DNA from: GCA-002713455 sp964428745 | GTDB taxonomy: Bacteria > Fidelibacterota > Marinisomatia > Marinisomatales > TCS55 | DNA: 36,841 bases | Direction of reading: 5' to 3' | Assembly (NCBI GenBank): GCA_964428745.1 | Contig: CAYRYZ010000014.1 | Coordinates: forward strand, 1 to 36,841 | Program-made: the position numbers and the translations under genes | In this document: positions 24,839 to 33,882 of the stretch, in pieces | Position numbering within the stretch: position 1 is the first letter of the stretch | Layout: the number at the start of each line of letters is the position of its first letter | Notes under the pieces: generated by a model | The model's input: only the letters and a program-made list of their open reading frames with translations | Told to the model about the DNA's origin: nothing | Databases searched by the model: none

Positions 24839-26084
24839 AGTTTTATTAATTATAATATTTTCTTTTACTTATGCGTATACTCAATCAGTATTTAATTCGT
24901 ACGGTTTAGGATTAAATCGAACTTCTTATCATACTTCTGTAAATGGAGCTGGCAGTATTGGTTTAGTCCCTACCTTTCATCCAGGGGTCTCAATGGAAAA
25001 TGTTGCTACTTGGCCTGGGTTAAACTATACATTTATTAGTGGATCATATAGCAATCAACTTTTTGCGAATGAAAAGCGTAATATATCAAATCAAGCCGCA
25101 GGTTTTAGTAAAATTCAATTTATTGTTCCTATTCTTGATAGATATGGTTTTGGATTATCTTTAAAACCTCTTAATAATCACAATTCATTTTTTACAACTG
25201 ATACTTCAACAATCCAATATGAAGGTAATAATTACACAACCAATAAAGAATTTAGGTCAGGTGGAGGAATAATGTCTGGTTCGTTTGGATTTTCCTTGCC
25301 TATAAATAAAAATATGGGATTAGGTTTTTCTTATAACTATTTATTTGGCTCATCAAGAGATGAACAATCAATGGTCATTAATAATACTTATTATCGATTA
25401 TTTAATATTCGAACTTATCAAGGATCTACTTATAAGGTAGATCTAGCAGCAAAGCTTTTTTCAAACAGTAAGTCATCATTTTTAGCTTTTGCTAGTATTG
25501 AGCTTACTGATAAACCTGTATATGGGAAACTATACCAGTTTGATCTTTTTGAAGATATAAATAATAATTATGCTTTTGATTCGAATGATTACCCTGGAGA
25601 AGTGGGCGTTGATACAATAGGAGTAAATAATATTTATGCTCCTAGTAGTTTTAGTGTGGGATTTAACATTAGTTTGAAAAATAATCTTAATATTTTTTCT
25701 GAATATCAACTATGGAATGATGAAGCTAACAATATTAATTACGCAAGTATTTATAAAGATCAGGTTGGCTCAAAAAATCATATTGGTCTTGGCTTAATTC
25801 GTTTTGGCAATCAAATGGAACGGGATTGGCAAGATCGAATTACTTTTCGTGGTGGTATCTATAAAGATATCTATGAGCTTAGATACAGTGGAAAATCAAT
25901 AATTGAGAATGGTTTATCATTAGGGTTTGGATTTAAATTCGCAGCCACCGGAAATCAAATTGATTTTTCATTTAGAAACGGTTCGCGATACATAGATGGT
26001 TTGAATAAAGAATTATTTAGAGAGTTTACGGTTGGAATAAGTGTTGGAGATGTATGGTTTTTGAGGAGGAGAGCAAAGCAATGA
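24825..26084 (+). CDS. Putative outer-membrane beta-barrel protein
   Basis: This 419-residue protein has a signal peptide (MLSLRVLLIIIFSFTYAYTQS) and a mature chain of alternating strands with many aromatic and Gly residues (IMSGSFGFSLPINKNMGLGF, GLGLIRFGNQ, GLSLGFGFKFAATGNQIDFSF), as in FCB-group outer-membrane proteins of the PorV/FadL-like type. The ligand and role are unknown. The start lies inside the preceding lipoprotein gene and the end overlaps the TPR lipoprotein start (ATGA), so the three proteins are probably made together and may form one envelope complex. Confidence 0.68.
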   Translation: MLSLRVLLIIIFSFTYAYTQSVFNSYGLGLNRTSYHTSVNGAGSIGLVPTFHPGVSMENVATWPGLNYTFISGSYSNQLFANEKRNISNQAAGFSKIQFIVPILDRYGFGLSLKPLNNHNSFFTTDTSTIQYEGNNYTTNKEFRSGGGIMSGSFGFSLPINKNMGLGFSYNYLFGSSRDEQSMVINNTYYRLFNIRTYQGSTYKVDLAAKLFSNSKSSFLAFASIELTDKPVYGKLYQFDLFEDINNNYAFDSNDYPGEVGVDTIGVNNIYAPSSFSVGFNISLKNNLNIFSEYQLWNDEANNINYASIYKDQVGSKNHIGLGLIRFGNQMERDWQDRITFRGGIYKDIYELRYSGKSIIENGLSLGFGFKFAATGNQIDFSFRNGSRYIDGLNKELFREFTVGISVGDVWFLRRRAKQ

Positions 26085-27501
26085 CAATGAGATTATTTAG
26101 GCAAAAACTATTAATGATTGCTGCAGCATCAGTTTTTATAACAATGTGCACGCCACCTGATCAATCTGATGTTGATTCTGCTTATGCAGAGCAAGCACGA
26201 TTAGATTCAGTTCGAAAAGTAAGATGTCCAAGAATTTTTAGTAGTGCAGCAGAATTCTATAAAAATAGAGACTGGGCTGCTACGGTACGAGCTTATGATG
26301 AATTAACTGACCTTGGTTGTGATCGTGATGATCCTCAAGAAGTATACTTGTATTATGCAATTGCTTACGAATACATGGGTAAATATGATAGCTCAGAATA
26401 TGTTCTATTAAAAGGCCTCTCATTTCTTCCTGACAATATTGATATGAGGAAAAGATTAGCTTTTGCATACGATAAGCAGGGTAAAACTTCACTTCAAATG
26501 GATGAATTAGATAGGTTGTCTTATTTATCGCCTGATGATGTCAATATCAAAAGTGATTTAGCTAAATTATATGGAGATCAAGATCGTTACGATGATCAAA
26601 TANNNNNNNNNNNNNNNNNNNNNNNNNNNNNNNNNNNNNNNNNNNNNNNNNNNNNNNNNNNNNNNNNNNNNNNNNNNNNNNNNNNNNNNNNNNNNNNNNN
26701 NNCAAAAGTGATTTAGCTAAATTATATGGAGATCAAGATCGTTACGATGATCAAATATCTGTATTAAAAGATTTATTAGAAATACAGCCGAATAACGAAG
26801 GCGCTCAGAGTGATTTGGCACAAGCATATGAAAAGAGCGGTAGAGACCCATTAGATGTTTACGAAAGCAGGTTTAATAATAACCTCGACAATGTTAGCTA
26901 TGGTTTAGATTATGCTGATAAACTAATATCGGCTGATCGCCCCCGTGATGCTATAAAAGTTCTTAAGCAAGTTGTGGACGTAGATCCGTCCAGTAAAATA
27001 TCACTTCGTAAATTGGCTCAGGCTTATGATACAGATGATCGTTTAAGTGATGCAGCAAAAACATTCGAAAAATTATTTAGATTAGATCCTCGAGATTTTC
27101 GTGTTGCCGTAAAAATTTCTGAAGTATACATTGAAGATGAAGAATATAATTCGGCTCTCACGTGGGCTGATAAAGCTGTTACTCTTTCAGGAGAAGGAGA
27201 AGCGTACGGTGCAAAAGGTAATGTATATTATAAGGCATTCCAAGCATGTAGGTCTAATGATATATCGACTGACGATCGAGTAGTGGCAACATTTGCATAT
27301 CAACAATTTGAAGAGGCAGAGAAGAAAGGTTTCTCAAAATATAATCGTTCCAAAGATTGGTTGAAAGATAACGAAGTTTTATTTGGGAAAGCTCAGTGGT
27401 TTATGATGAACGCGGATATTAAGAACCTTGGTTATGTAAAAGTCTCAAATAATTGTTATAATTGGATCTCAGAAAAGTTGAAAAAACAAAAGGGCTGGTA
27501 A
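26081..27501 (+). CDS. TPR-repeat lipoprotein (split by a spurious gap)
   Basis: It has a lipoprotein signal with lipobox ITMC (Cys23), then at least six TPR-like units, for example YLYYAIAYEYMGKYDSSEYV, RKLAQAYDTDDRLSDAAKTF and VAVKISEVYIEDEEYNSALT. The N run divides it, but the 55 bp before the gap recur exactly after it and the frames agree: joining codon ATA 26600-26602 to TCT 26758 gives one uninterrupted protein of about 421 residues. The start is ATG 26081, with GGAGGA at 26065-26070; an upstream in-frame start at 26054 lies in the previous gene. TPR lipoproteins usually scaffold outer-membrane or periplasmic complexes; the partner here is unknown. Confidence 0.85.
26548..26757 (+). 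repeat. 55-bp identical flanks around a gap (assembly overlap)
   Basis: Bases 26548-26602 and 26703-26757 are identical over 55 bp, with 100 N between them. The left copy ends exactly at the first N and the right copy begins exactly at the last, as expected when two contigs that share a k-mer overlap are scaffolded without merging. Collapsing them restores one reading frame. This is most likely not a biological repeat. Confidence 0.9.
26603..26702. other. Assembly gap (100 N), spurious
   Basis: A placeholder inside the TPR lipoprotein gene. The identical 55-bp flanks indicate that the contigs overlap and no sequence is missing. Confidence 0.9.
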
Positions 27502-27503
27502 CA

Positions 27504-28819
27504 ATGGGCGCAAATAATGAGCCCTACTCATTTATAAAAGATAATGACTCTGAATTATATAATGTTTTAATGCGTGAAGTTTCCAGGGAAGAAGAAACCC
27601 TGGAGCTTATTGCATCTGAAAACTTTGTCAGCTATCCTGTGCTAGAAATGGCAGGTTCAGTTATGACGAATAAATATGCTGAAGGATACCCAGGTGCAAG
27701 ATATTATGGTGGGTGTGAATTCGTTGACCAAGCTGAAGATCTAGCTCGTGATAGAGCAAAAAAACTCTTTAATTGTGATTATGCAAATGTTCAGCCTCAT
27801 TCAGGATCTCAAGCAAATATGGCAACGCTCATGACATTTCTTTCTGTTGGAGATACAATTATGGGATTGGATTTAGCGCATGGCGGACATTTAACACATG
27901 GGAGCTCGGTAAGCTTTTCAGGCCAACTCTACAATTCTGTTTCTTATCAAGTTGAAGAAGATACTGGTCGTGTAAATTTTGATGATGTTTATGATTTAGC
28001 AAAAAAATACCAACCCAAAATTATAATATGTGGAGGAAGTGCGTATCCAAGACATATTGAATTTGATAAATTTCGTGAAATCGCGAGTAAAGTTGGTGCA
28101 TTTCTTATGGCAGATATTGCACACCCTTCTGGTTTAGTAGCTGCAGGATTGCATCCGTCACCTATGCCATACTGTGATGTGGTCACTACAACAACACACA
28201 AAACACTTCGAGGTCCAAGAGGAGGGATGATTATGATGGGTAAAGACTTTGAAAATGAATGGGGTATAACGGCACCTAAAAGTGGTAGAACTAAATTAGT
28301 TTCTGAATTATTGAATTCTGCCGTTATGCCTGGAGTGCAAGGTGGACCCTTAATGCATATTATTGCTGCAAAAGCTCTAGCCTTTGGGGAGGCTCTCGAT
28401 CCGAGTTTTAAAGTATATGCTCAAAATATTGTTGATAATGCAAAAACAATGTCAAATGAGTTGCTTTCTAAAGATTATCGATTAATCTCCGGCGGTACAG
28501 ATACCCATGTAATCTTAATAGATTTAACAAATAAAAACGTTACTGGAAAATCAGCAGAAAAAGCACTAGAAAAAGCAGGTATAACTGTTAATAAGAATAT
28601 GATCCCTTTTGATAAACGGAGCCCCTTTATTACTAGCGGTATACGTATTGGAACACCTGCGATCACTACACGAGGTATGAGTAGTGATGAAATGGCTCTG
28701 ATAGTTCAATTAATTGATGATATAATTAACGATATTGACAATGAAGATAAAATTAATAAAACTAGATCAACAGTTAGTTCCTTATGTAAATCATTTCCAA
28801 TATACAGTGAGTTACATAA
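27504..28819 (+). CDS. glyA: Serine hydroxymethyltransferase (extreme 3' end in gap)
   Basis: GlyA interconverts serine and glycine with tetrahydrofolate, supplying one-carbon units. LELIASENFVSYPVLEMAGS, NKYAEGYPGARYYGGCEFVD, PHSGSQANMAT, DIAHPSGLVAAGLHPSP and the PLP-lysine motif TTTHKTLRGPRGG are all present. The visible 438 codons end in FPIYSELH, essentially the usual C-terminus, so only a few residues and the stop fall in the gap. ATG 27504 comes just after the TPR gene stop; an in-frame start at 27462 would lie inside that gene. An apparent fusion with the protein beyond the gap is an artefact. Confidence 0.95.
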
Positions 28820-28919
28820 NNNNNNNNNNNNNNNNNNNNNNNNNNNNNNNNNNNNNNNNNNNNNNNNNNNNNNNNNNNNNNNNNNNNNNNNNNNNNNNNN
28901 NNNNNNNNNNNNNNNNNNN
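28820..28919. other. Assembly gap (100 N)
   Basis: A placeholder between glyA and tatT. It must contain the glyA stop and the first ~70-80 codons of tatT including its signal peptide, which is more than 100 bases. The reading frames on the two sides align by chance. Confidence 0.95.
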
Positions 28920-29588
28920 AGAGGATTAACTATCCATTCTTTTGGTTTTACTATGGAAAATGCAGATCGTCTTATTATTAATGATTATGAAAGAGGTAAA
29001 GAACTATATGCTTCAGCACATGAATCCTTTTCGGAAGCTGTAACATTTGGGAATAAATCTTTATCTCTTAAATATCCTGATTATGCTTTATGGATTAATG
29101 GCGATTTAAATTCAATACCTAAATTCGATAAAAATGATATAGAATATCTTTATTGGACTGCTGGTGCATATGGAGGTGCGATAAAATCAAGTAGAGGGGA
29201 CCCCGAATGGGTAATTTTGTTACCAAGAGTGGGAAGGTTATTAGAAACAGCGCTTAGTATTGATCCAGATTGGAATAATGGCTCACTATATGTTGGAATG
29301 ATTTCCTATACTATGATACGACATGATGCACCAATCGATAAAGAATCGATGGCAACCGATTATTTTAATAAAGCTATCAAGATATCAAATAATTTAGATG
29401 CTAGCCCTTATATTTCATTAGCAGAAAACGTATGTATTCCAAATCAAGATAGAAATAACTTTATAAATTTATTATATAAAGCTTTAAATATTGATATAAA
29501 TACTGAACCTGATTTACGTTTAACAAATTATATAAGCCAAAAACGAGCACAATGGTTACTTGATAATATTGATGAATTCTTTTATTAG
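28920..29588 (+). CDS. tatT: TRAP transporter-associated TPR protein TatT (5' end in gap)
   Basis: The visible 222 residues match the TRAP transporter T-component family (TatT): LYASAHESFSEAVTFGNKSL, EYLYWTAGAYGGAI, LLPRVGRLLETALSIDPDWNNGS, FNKAIKISNNLDASPYISLAE, and the diagnostic end LRLTNYISQKRAQWLLDNIDEFF. In Treponema pallidum, TatT (Tp0956) is a trimeric TPR lipoprotein that docks with the P subunit TatP, apparently passing hydrophobic ligands. About 70-80 N-terminal residues are missing. It is followed 8 bp later by the P gene and then the QM permease, so this is a full TPAT operon. Confidence 0.9.
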   Translation, partial: RGLTIHSFGFTMENADRLIINDYERGKELYASAHESFSEAVTFGNKSLSLKYPDYALWINGDLNSIPKFDKNDIEYLYWTAGAYGGAIKSSRGDPEWVILLPRVGRLLETALSIDPDWNNGSLYVGMISYTMIRHDAPIDKESMATDYFNKAIKISNNLDASPYISLAENVCIPNQDRNNFINLLYKALNIDINTEPDLRLTNYISQKRAQWLLDNIDEFFY

Positions 29589-29595
29589 GAATAAG

Positions 29596-30588
29596 ATGAT
29601 CAGAAAATTTATAGTTTCATTACTAATACTAATTTTTTTGCAGCCTATTTTTGCAAAAAAAATTATTATAAAAATGGCTACTTTGGCACCTGAAGGTACA
29701 GAATGGCACGGTCTATTAGTTGATTTGGGACAAAGATGGCAAAAAGAAACAAACGGAGAAGTCAGACTACGAATATATCCTGGCGGTGTAGTTGGTGATG
29801 AAACCGATATGGTCAGGAAAATGCGTATTGGTCAGATCCACGGCGCTGCTATGTCTACTGAGGGTATGTCAGAAATAAACCCTTATTTTACTAGTTTTTA
29901 TATGCCAATGCTTTATCAATCGTATGATGAAGTAGATTACGTAAGGGAAAAATTAAATGAGGAATTAATAACTAAGACAGAAGAAAATGGGTTTAAGCTT
30001 CTCACAATGGTTGATGTGGGATGGGTTTATTGGTTTTCTACTGAACCAGTTCTAATTCCTTCAGATTTAAAAAAATTAAAAATATTTATTTGGGCAGGAG
30101 ATTATAAATCAACACAATTATATGAAACCCATGGCTATCAACCTATTCCACTAGCCATGACAGATGTACTATCTGGTTTGCAAACCGGTTTGATTTCTGC
30201 AATAGGGTTTAATCCAATGTATACTTTAGCTCAGCAATTGTTCGGCATTGCAGATAATATGCTAGATATGAAATGGGGCAATTTAACTGCTGCAATTATT
30301 GTTGATATGAAAACTTGGAATAGGATTGATCCAAAATATCAAGAAGTTATGTTAAGAGTCGCTCAAGAAATTGGTAAAGGATTCCAAGAGAAAAATCGTT
30401 ACGAATCTGACAAAGCAATTGGAGTTATGGAAGATTATGGATTGAAAATTAATCGTCCTAATCCAAGCCAATTTAATGAATGGGAAACTCTGATTGAAAA
30501 GATGACACCTGATTTTCGAGGAACAGTAATAGAAGAAAAAGCTTTTGATCGATTAATGGATATAATGAAGGAAATGAAATCCCATTAA
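29596..30588 (+). CDS. tatP: TRAP transporter substrate-binding protein (TatP/DctP type)
   Basis: This 330-residue periplasmic binding protein has a signal peptide (MIRKFIVSLLILIFLQPIFA). The DctP fold signatures are ATLAPEGTEWHG, LRIYPGGVVGDETDMVRKMRIGQIHGA and TDVLSGLQTGLISAIGFNP. Where acid-binding DctP proteins have a conserved Arg for the ligand carboxylate, this one reads LKIFIWAGD, the W-x-GD form of TPR-associated TRAP systems, implying a non-acidic, probably hydrophobic ligand. ATG 29596 with TTAGGA (29585-29590) is chosen over the in-frame 29560 start, which lies inside tatT. Confidence 0.92.
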   Translation: MIRKFIVSLLILIFLQPIFAKKIIIKMATLAPEGTEWHGLLVDLGQRWQKETNGEVRLRIYPGGVVGDETDMVRKMRIGQIHGAAMSTEGMSEINPYFTSFYMPMLYQSYDEVDYVREKLNEELITKTEENGFKLLTMVDVGWVYWFSTEPVLIPSDLKKLKIFIWAGDYKSTQLYETHGYQPIPLAMTDVLSGLQTGLISAIGFNPMYTLAQQLFGIADNMLDMKWGNLTAAIIVDMKTWNRIDPKYQEVMLRVAQEIGKGFQEKNRYESDKAIGVMEDYGLKINRPNPSQFNEWETLIEKMTPDFRGTVIEEKAFDRLMDIMKEMKSH

Positions 30589-32365
30589 TCATAAAAATAT
30601 AGAAAATAATTTTTCAATTATTATCTTTTTATTACTGGTAATATTCCCAGCAATAGAAGTTATTTCACGTTTATTTGGTACGACAGGAATCGTTGCCTCG
30701 CCTGTACTCGTTCAACATTTAACTTTATATATAGGTTTTTCTGGCGCGATTATTGCTTCTAGAAGAAATAAACTATTATCTTTATCTAACTCTCTTTTAT
30801 TTAATAATGAGGACCAAATAGATTGGTCTAATATCATTGCCAAAATAACTACTATTGTTATTGTTACAGTCCTATCATTAGGTGCTTGGAATTTAGTAAT
30901 GATTGAAATGGAATTCCCTGTTGATATTGCCCCATTTTTGCCTCGGTGGGTCGCATTACTTATTATGCCAGTTGGTTTTGCAACTATATCATTACATATG
31001 ATTCATAACAGTTATTCTAAATTAAAAAATAGAATAGTTTTATTACTCATAATCACATTGACTATCATTTTATTCCAATGGGAGTTTCTTCGAGATATAA
31101 ATTTCCTGCCATATTTACTAATTGGTGCGATATTATTTTCTTTATTTAAGGGTGCACCTATTTTTATTGGTCTAGGTGGCCTTGCTTTATTGTTTTTTTG
31201 GAGAGACTGGACTCCAATTTCTGCAATTTCTGCTGAGACTTACCGTATCGTTGTCTCCCCAACTTTGTCAACAATCCCATTATTCACATTGGCAGGATAC
31301 ATTTTAGCTGAAAGTAAAGCTTCGGAAAGACTAGTTGTTCTATTTCGTGCGCTATTTGGTTGGATCCCCGGAGGTACTCCGATTGTTCTTGTCCTTCTTT
31401 GTGGATTTTTTACTGCTCTAACTGGAGGTTCTGGAGTAACAATTTTAGCATTGGGTGGGCTTTTGATGCCTGTTTTAATTAAGGAAGGATATTCAAAAGG
31501 ATTTTCTTTAGGACTCATAACTGTTGCGGGCTCATTAGGTCTATTATTCCCACCAAGTCTACCACTTATTATTTATGGAGTTACTGCTGGTATATCAATT
31601 AAATCCGTTTTTCTAGCTGGAATTGTACCTGGCTTAATTCGAGTAGGTATGATCGGTGGTTGGGCAGTTTGGCAGGGCAAAGTGCAATCTGTAACAAGGC
31701 ATAATTTCAATATTGGCAAAATCATATCAGCTCTCAAAGATGCGAGATGGGAAGCAATCATACCAGTTTTAGTTATATTTGGCATTTTTGGTGGATACAC
31801 TACGTTAGTAGAAACGGCAGCATTAATATCAATCTATGTTTTTGTTGTAGAGTTTTTTATCTATAAGGATCTAAAGTATAATGACTTGCAAAAAATAATA
31901 TTAGATTGTTCCACTCTTATAGGTGGGGTGCTGATTATACTTGGAGTTGCAATGGGACTTACAAGTTATCTTGTCGATGCACAAATTCCCATGCATTTAC
32001 TTGAATGGGTGAAGTCGACAATATCATCAAAGTTTATATTTTTACTAATGTTAAATATTTTTCTTCTTGCTGTAGGTTGCTTGATGGATATTTTTTCTGC
32101 AATCATCATTGTTGTACCATTAATTACTCCTTTAGGGGCGTATTTTGGAATTGATCCGATACATCTAGCTATAATATTTATTGCAAATCTTGAATTAGGA
32201 TTTTTAACTCCACCTGTCGGTATGAATCTTTTCTTATCGTCTTATCGATTTGAGGAACCAATGTCTAATATTTATAAGTCTACTTTGCCATTCTTTTTGG
32301 TCATGCTATTGAGCGTTATTGCTATTACTTATATACCAATTTTATCAACTTGGGTCATCAAATAA
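30584..32365 (+). CDS. TRAP transporter fused permease (DctQ-DctM), probable ATT start
   Basis: The frame is open from 30578. From 30584 it encodes a DctQ-like small domain (about 180 residues: FLLLVIFPAIEVISRLFGT..., ASPVLVQHLTLYIGFSGAI, WSNIIAKITT...) fused to a full DctM-type large subunit (TVAGSLGLLFPPSLPLIIYG, ELGFLTPPVGMNLFLSS). The first ATG in frame, at 30899, would cut the Q domain in half. No ATG, GTG or TTG lies upstream in frame before the first helix; ATT 30584 follows AAGGA (30568-30572) by 11 nt and overlaps the tatP stop. ATA 30599 is an alternative. Together Q and M form the membrane unit of a cation-driven importer fed by TatP. Confidence 0.85.
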   Translation: MNHKNIENNFSIIIFLLLVIFPAIEVISRLFGTTGIVASPVLVQHLTLYIGFSGAIIASRRNKLLSLSNSLLFNNEDQIDWSNIIAKITTIVIVTVLSLGAWNLVMIEMEFPVDIAPFLPRWVALLIMPVGFATISLHMIHNSYSKLKNRIVLLLIITLTIILFQWEFLRDINFLPYLLIGAILFSLFKGAPIFIGLGGLALLFFWRDWTPISAISAETYRIVVSPTLSTIPLFTLAGYILAESKASERLVVLFRALFGWIPGGTPIVLVLLCGFFTALTGGSGVTILALGGLLMPVLIKEGYSKGFSLGLITVAGSLGLLFPPSLPLIIYGVTAGISIKSVFLAGIVPGLIRVGMIGGWAVWQGKVQSVTRHNFNIGKIISALKDARWEAIIPVLVIFGIFGGYTTLVETAALISIYVFVVEFFIYKDLKYNDLQKIILDCSTLIGGVLIILGVAMGLTSYLVDAQIPMHLLEWVKSTISSKFIFLLMLNIFLLAVGCLMDIFSAIIIVVPLITPLGAYFGIDPIHLAIIFIANLELGFLTPPVGMNLFLSSYRFEEPMSNIYKSTLPFFLVMLLSVIAITYIPILSTWVIK

Positions 32366-32483
32366 TAAAATTTCTTAATTCTTGCCTACATTCCATATAA
32401 AAGGGTAATTTTACACAAATAACAGGAGTGCACATAAAACATCGCTAACGGTTGAATCGTTTCTTACTTTAATTAATTTAGAA

Positions 32484-32497
32484 TCCCACGTATGGGA
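32484..32497 (+). promoter_or_regulatory. Small hairpin beside the porV ribosome binding site
   Basis: TCCCA (32484-32488) and TGGGA (32493-32497) form a 5-bp stem with a CGTA loop, immediately before AAAGGA and 12 bp before the porV ATG. The 143-bp region 32366-32508 is the likely promoter and leader of porV. TTGCCT and TATAAA occur in it but are too close together for a sigma-70 pair. Confidence 0.3.
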
Positions 32498-32508
32498 AAG
32501 GATCATTT

Positions 32509-33870
32509 ATGAAACGGATATTTTCAATTGTGATGGCGCTCCTGCTCATTAGCAGTTTGCCTCTCAATGCACAAGGTGAAGCTGGTTCCATTTTTCTCTT
32601 AATATCACCCGGCGCTCGAGCTGGAGGTATGGGTGAAGCACAGGTGGCTGTTGCCAATGATGCTTACGCAAGTTATTGGAACCCTGCTGGATTAGCCTTT
32701 CAAGAAGGCTCAGAATTAGCGATAATGCATGTTAATTGGCTGCCAAATTTGGCAGACGACATGTACTATGAATTTCTTGGCTTTCGCAAACAATTCCCCA
32801 CTTTAGGTACTCTTGGTGGTCATTTAATATATTTGAACCTGGGTGAACAAGTCAGGATGGATGAGTACGCTCAGTATCAGGGGAAATTTACTTCCTATAT
32901 GATGGCCGCTGCTGTTTCTTACAGTTCAAAGTTATCCTCTTCTTCATCTTTTGGCTTGAATGCAAAAATTTCTTACCAACATCTAGTTGAGTTAGGAACA
33001 GGTTCTGAAAAAGGCAAGGGTACTTCTACAGATTTTGGGTTTGATCTGGGATATATGAAGAAAGGTTGGTTGACACCAAATTTAGATCTAGGTATTACAA
33101 TGACTAATATTGGTCCAAAAGTTTCTTTCATTGACCCTGATCAAGCAGATCCTCAACCTACTAACTTAACTTTTGGTTTTGCATACGAAGCATTCAAGAA
33201 TGATAACAATAGCTTCAAACTTGTTTATGATATAGATAAGCTACTCGTAGCATCATATCCAGATATGGACTGGGATGGCGATGGTTTGATTGGAGGTTTT
33301 GATAGTAACGGTAAAGAGAGTGTAAAGAACAATAATTACAATACTAATGGAAAATTAGAAATCGCCCATAAAGATCCACTTTATAAAGCAATATTTACAT
33401 CGTGGGTAGATGACTGGATTTTAGGTGGCGATATTGATCGTGCTCCCGCTGGAGAAGATGCGGATAGGAAAATTGGCGGATGGGAATGGGTTGGCGATGC
33501 TAATGGCAATGGCAAACCTGATTCTGAGGAGATGTTAAATACGGCCAGTGAATATGGTGCAAAATTTGGTGATAATAATTGGGGGATTTATAATGAATGG
33601 GGACAAAAAGAAGTTGGATCTGCTGACGATCGCTCAATCCAAGGTGAATTAGATAAATTAGTCCATAATTTTGGAATGGAGTATTGGTATTCATCTTATT
33701 TTGCCTTAAGAGGAGGGTATTACTTTGACAAAACTGGAAAAATATCAAACCCAACCTTTGGTGTAGGATTAAGATTCTCTAATTATGGATTTGATTTTGG
33801 TTATACATCAGGAGAGCCGGGGCATCCACTGACAAATACGATGCGGTTCTCCATGAATGTTATTTTTTAG
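32509..33870 (+). CDS. porV: PorV-family outer-membrane protein of the type IX secretion system
   Basis: This 453-residue protein has a signal peptide (ending LPLNAQ) and the PorV signature SPGARAGGMGEAQVAVANDAYASYWNPAGLA (residues 33-63, read in parts), followed by barrel strands and a C-terminal ...MRFSMNVIF strand. PorV is the outer-membrane shuttle that takes T9SS cargo from the translocon to the attachment complex. It has an unusual insert (about 250-345) with two calcium-loop-like segments: DMDWDGDGLI (252-261) and DANGNGKPDSEE (330-341). The next gene encodes a T9SS-tailed protein, supporting the assignment. AAAGGA precedes the ATG. PorQ/PorV-like paralogues of other function are possible. 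Confidence 0.85.
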   Translation: MKRIFSIVMALLLISSLPLNAQGEAGSIFLLISPGARAGGMGEAQVAVANDAYASYWNPAGLAFQEGSELAIMHVNWLPNLADDMYYEFLGFRKQFPTLGTLGGHLIYLNLGEQVRMDEYAQYQGKFTSYMMAAAVSYSSKLSSSSSFGLNAKISYQHLVELGTGSEKGKGTSTDFGFDLGYMKKGWLTPNLDLGITMTNIGPKVSFIDPDQADPQPTNLTFGFAYEAFKNDNNSFKLVYDIDKLLVASYPDMDWDGDGLIGGFDSNGKESVKNNNYNTNGKLEIAHKDPLYKAIFTSWVDDWILGGDIDRAPAGEDADRKIGGWEWVGDANGNGKPDSEEMLNTASEYGAKFGDNNWGIYNEWGQKEVGSADDRSIQGELDKLVHNFGMEYWYSSYFALRGGYYFDKTGKISNPTFGVGLRFSNYGFDFGYTSGEPGHPLTNTMRFSMNVIF

Positions 33871-33882
33871 AACAAATTTAAT

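Noticed and set aside
26548..26757. Tandem repeat within a TPR protein
   Set aside because: TPR units diverge in sequence, whereas these copies are identical at nucleotide level and abut the gap exactly, which fits an assembly overlap.
27462..29588. A single long GlyA-TatT fusion protein
   Set aside because: The join is made of N only. GlyA reaches its normal C-terminus before the gap and the part after it is a separate TatT protein missing its N-terminus.
32382..32401. TTGCCT / TATAAA promoter for porV
   Set aside because: The elements are 8 bp apart, too close for a sigma-70 type promoter.
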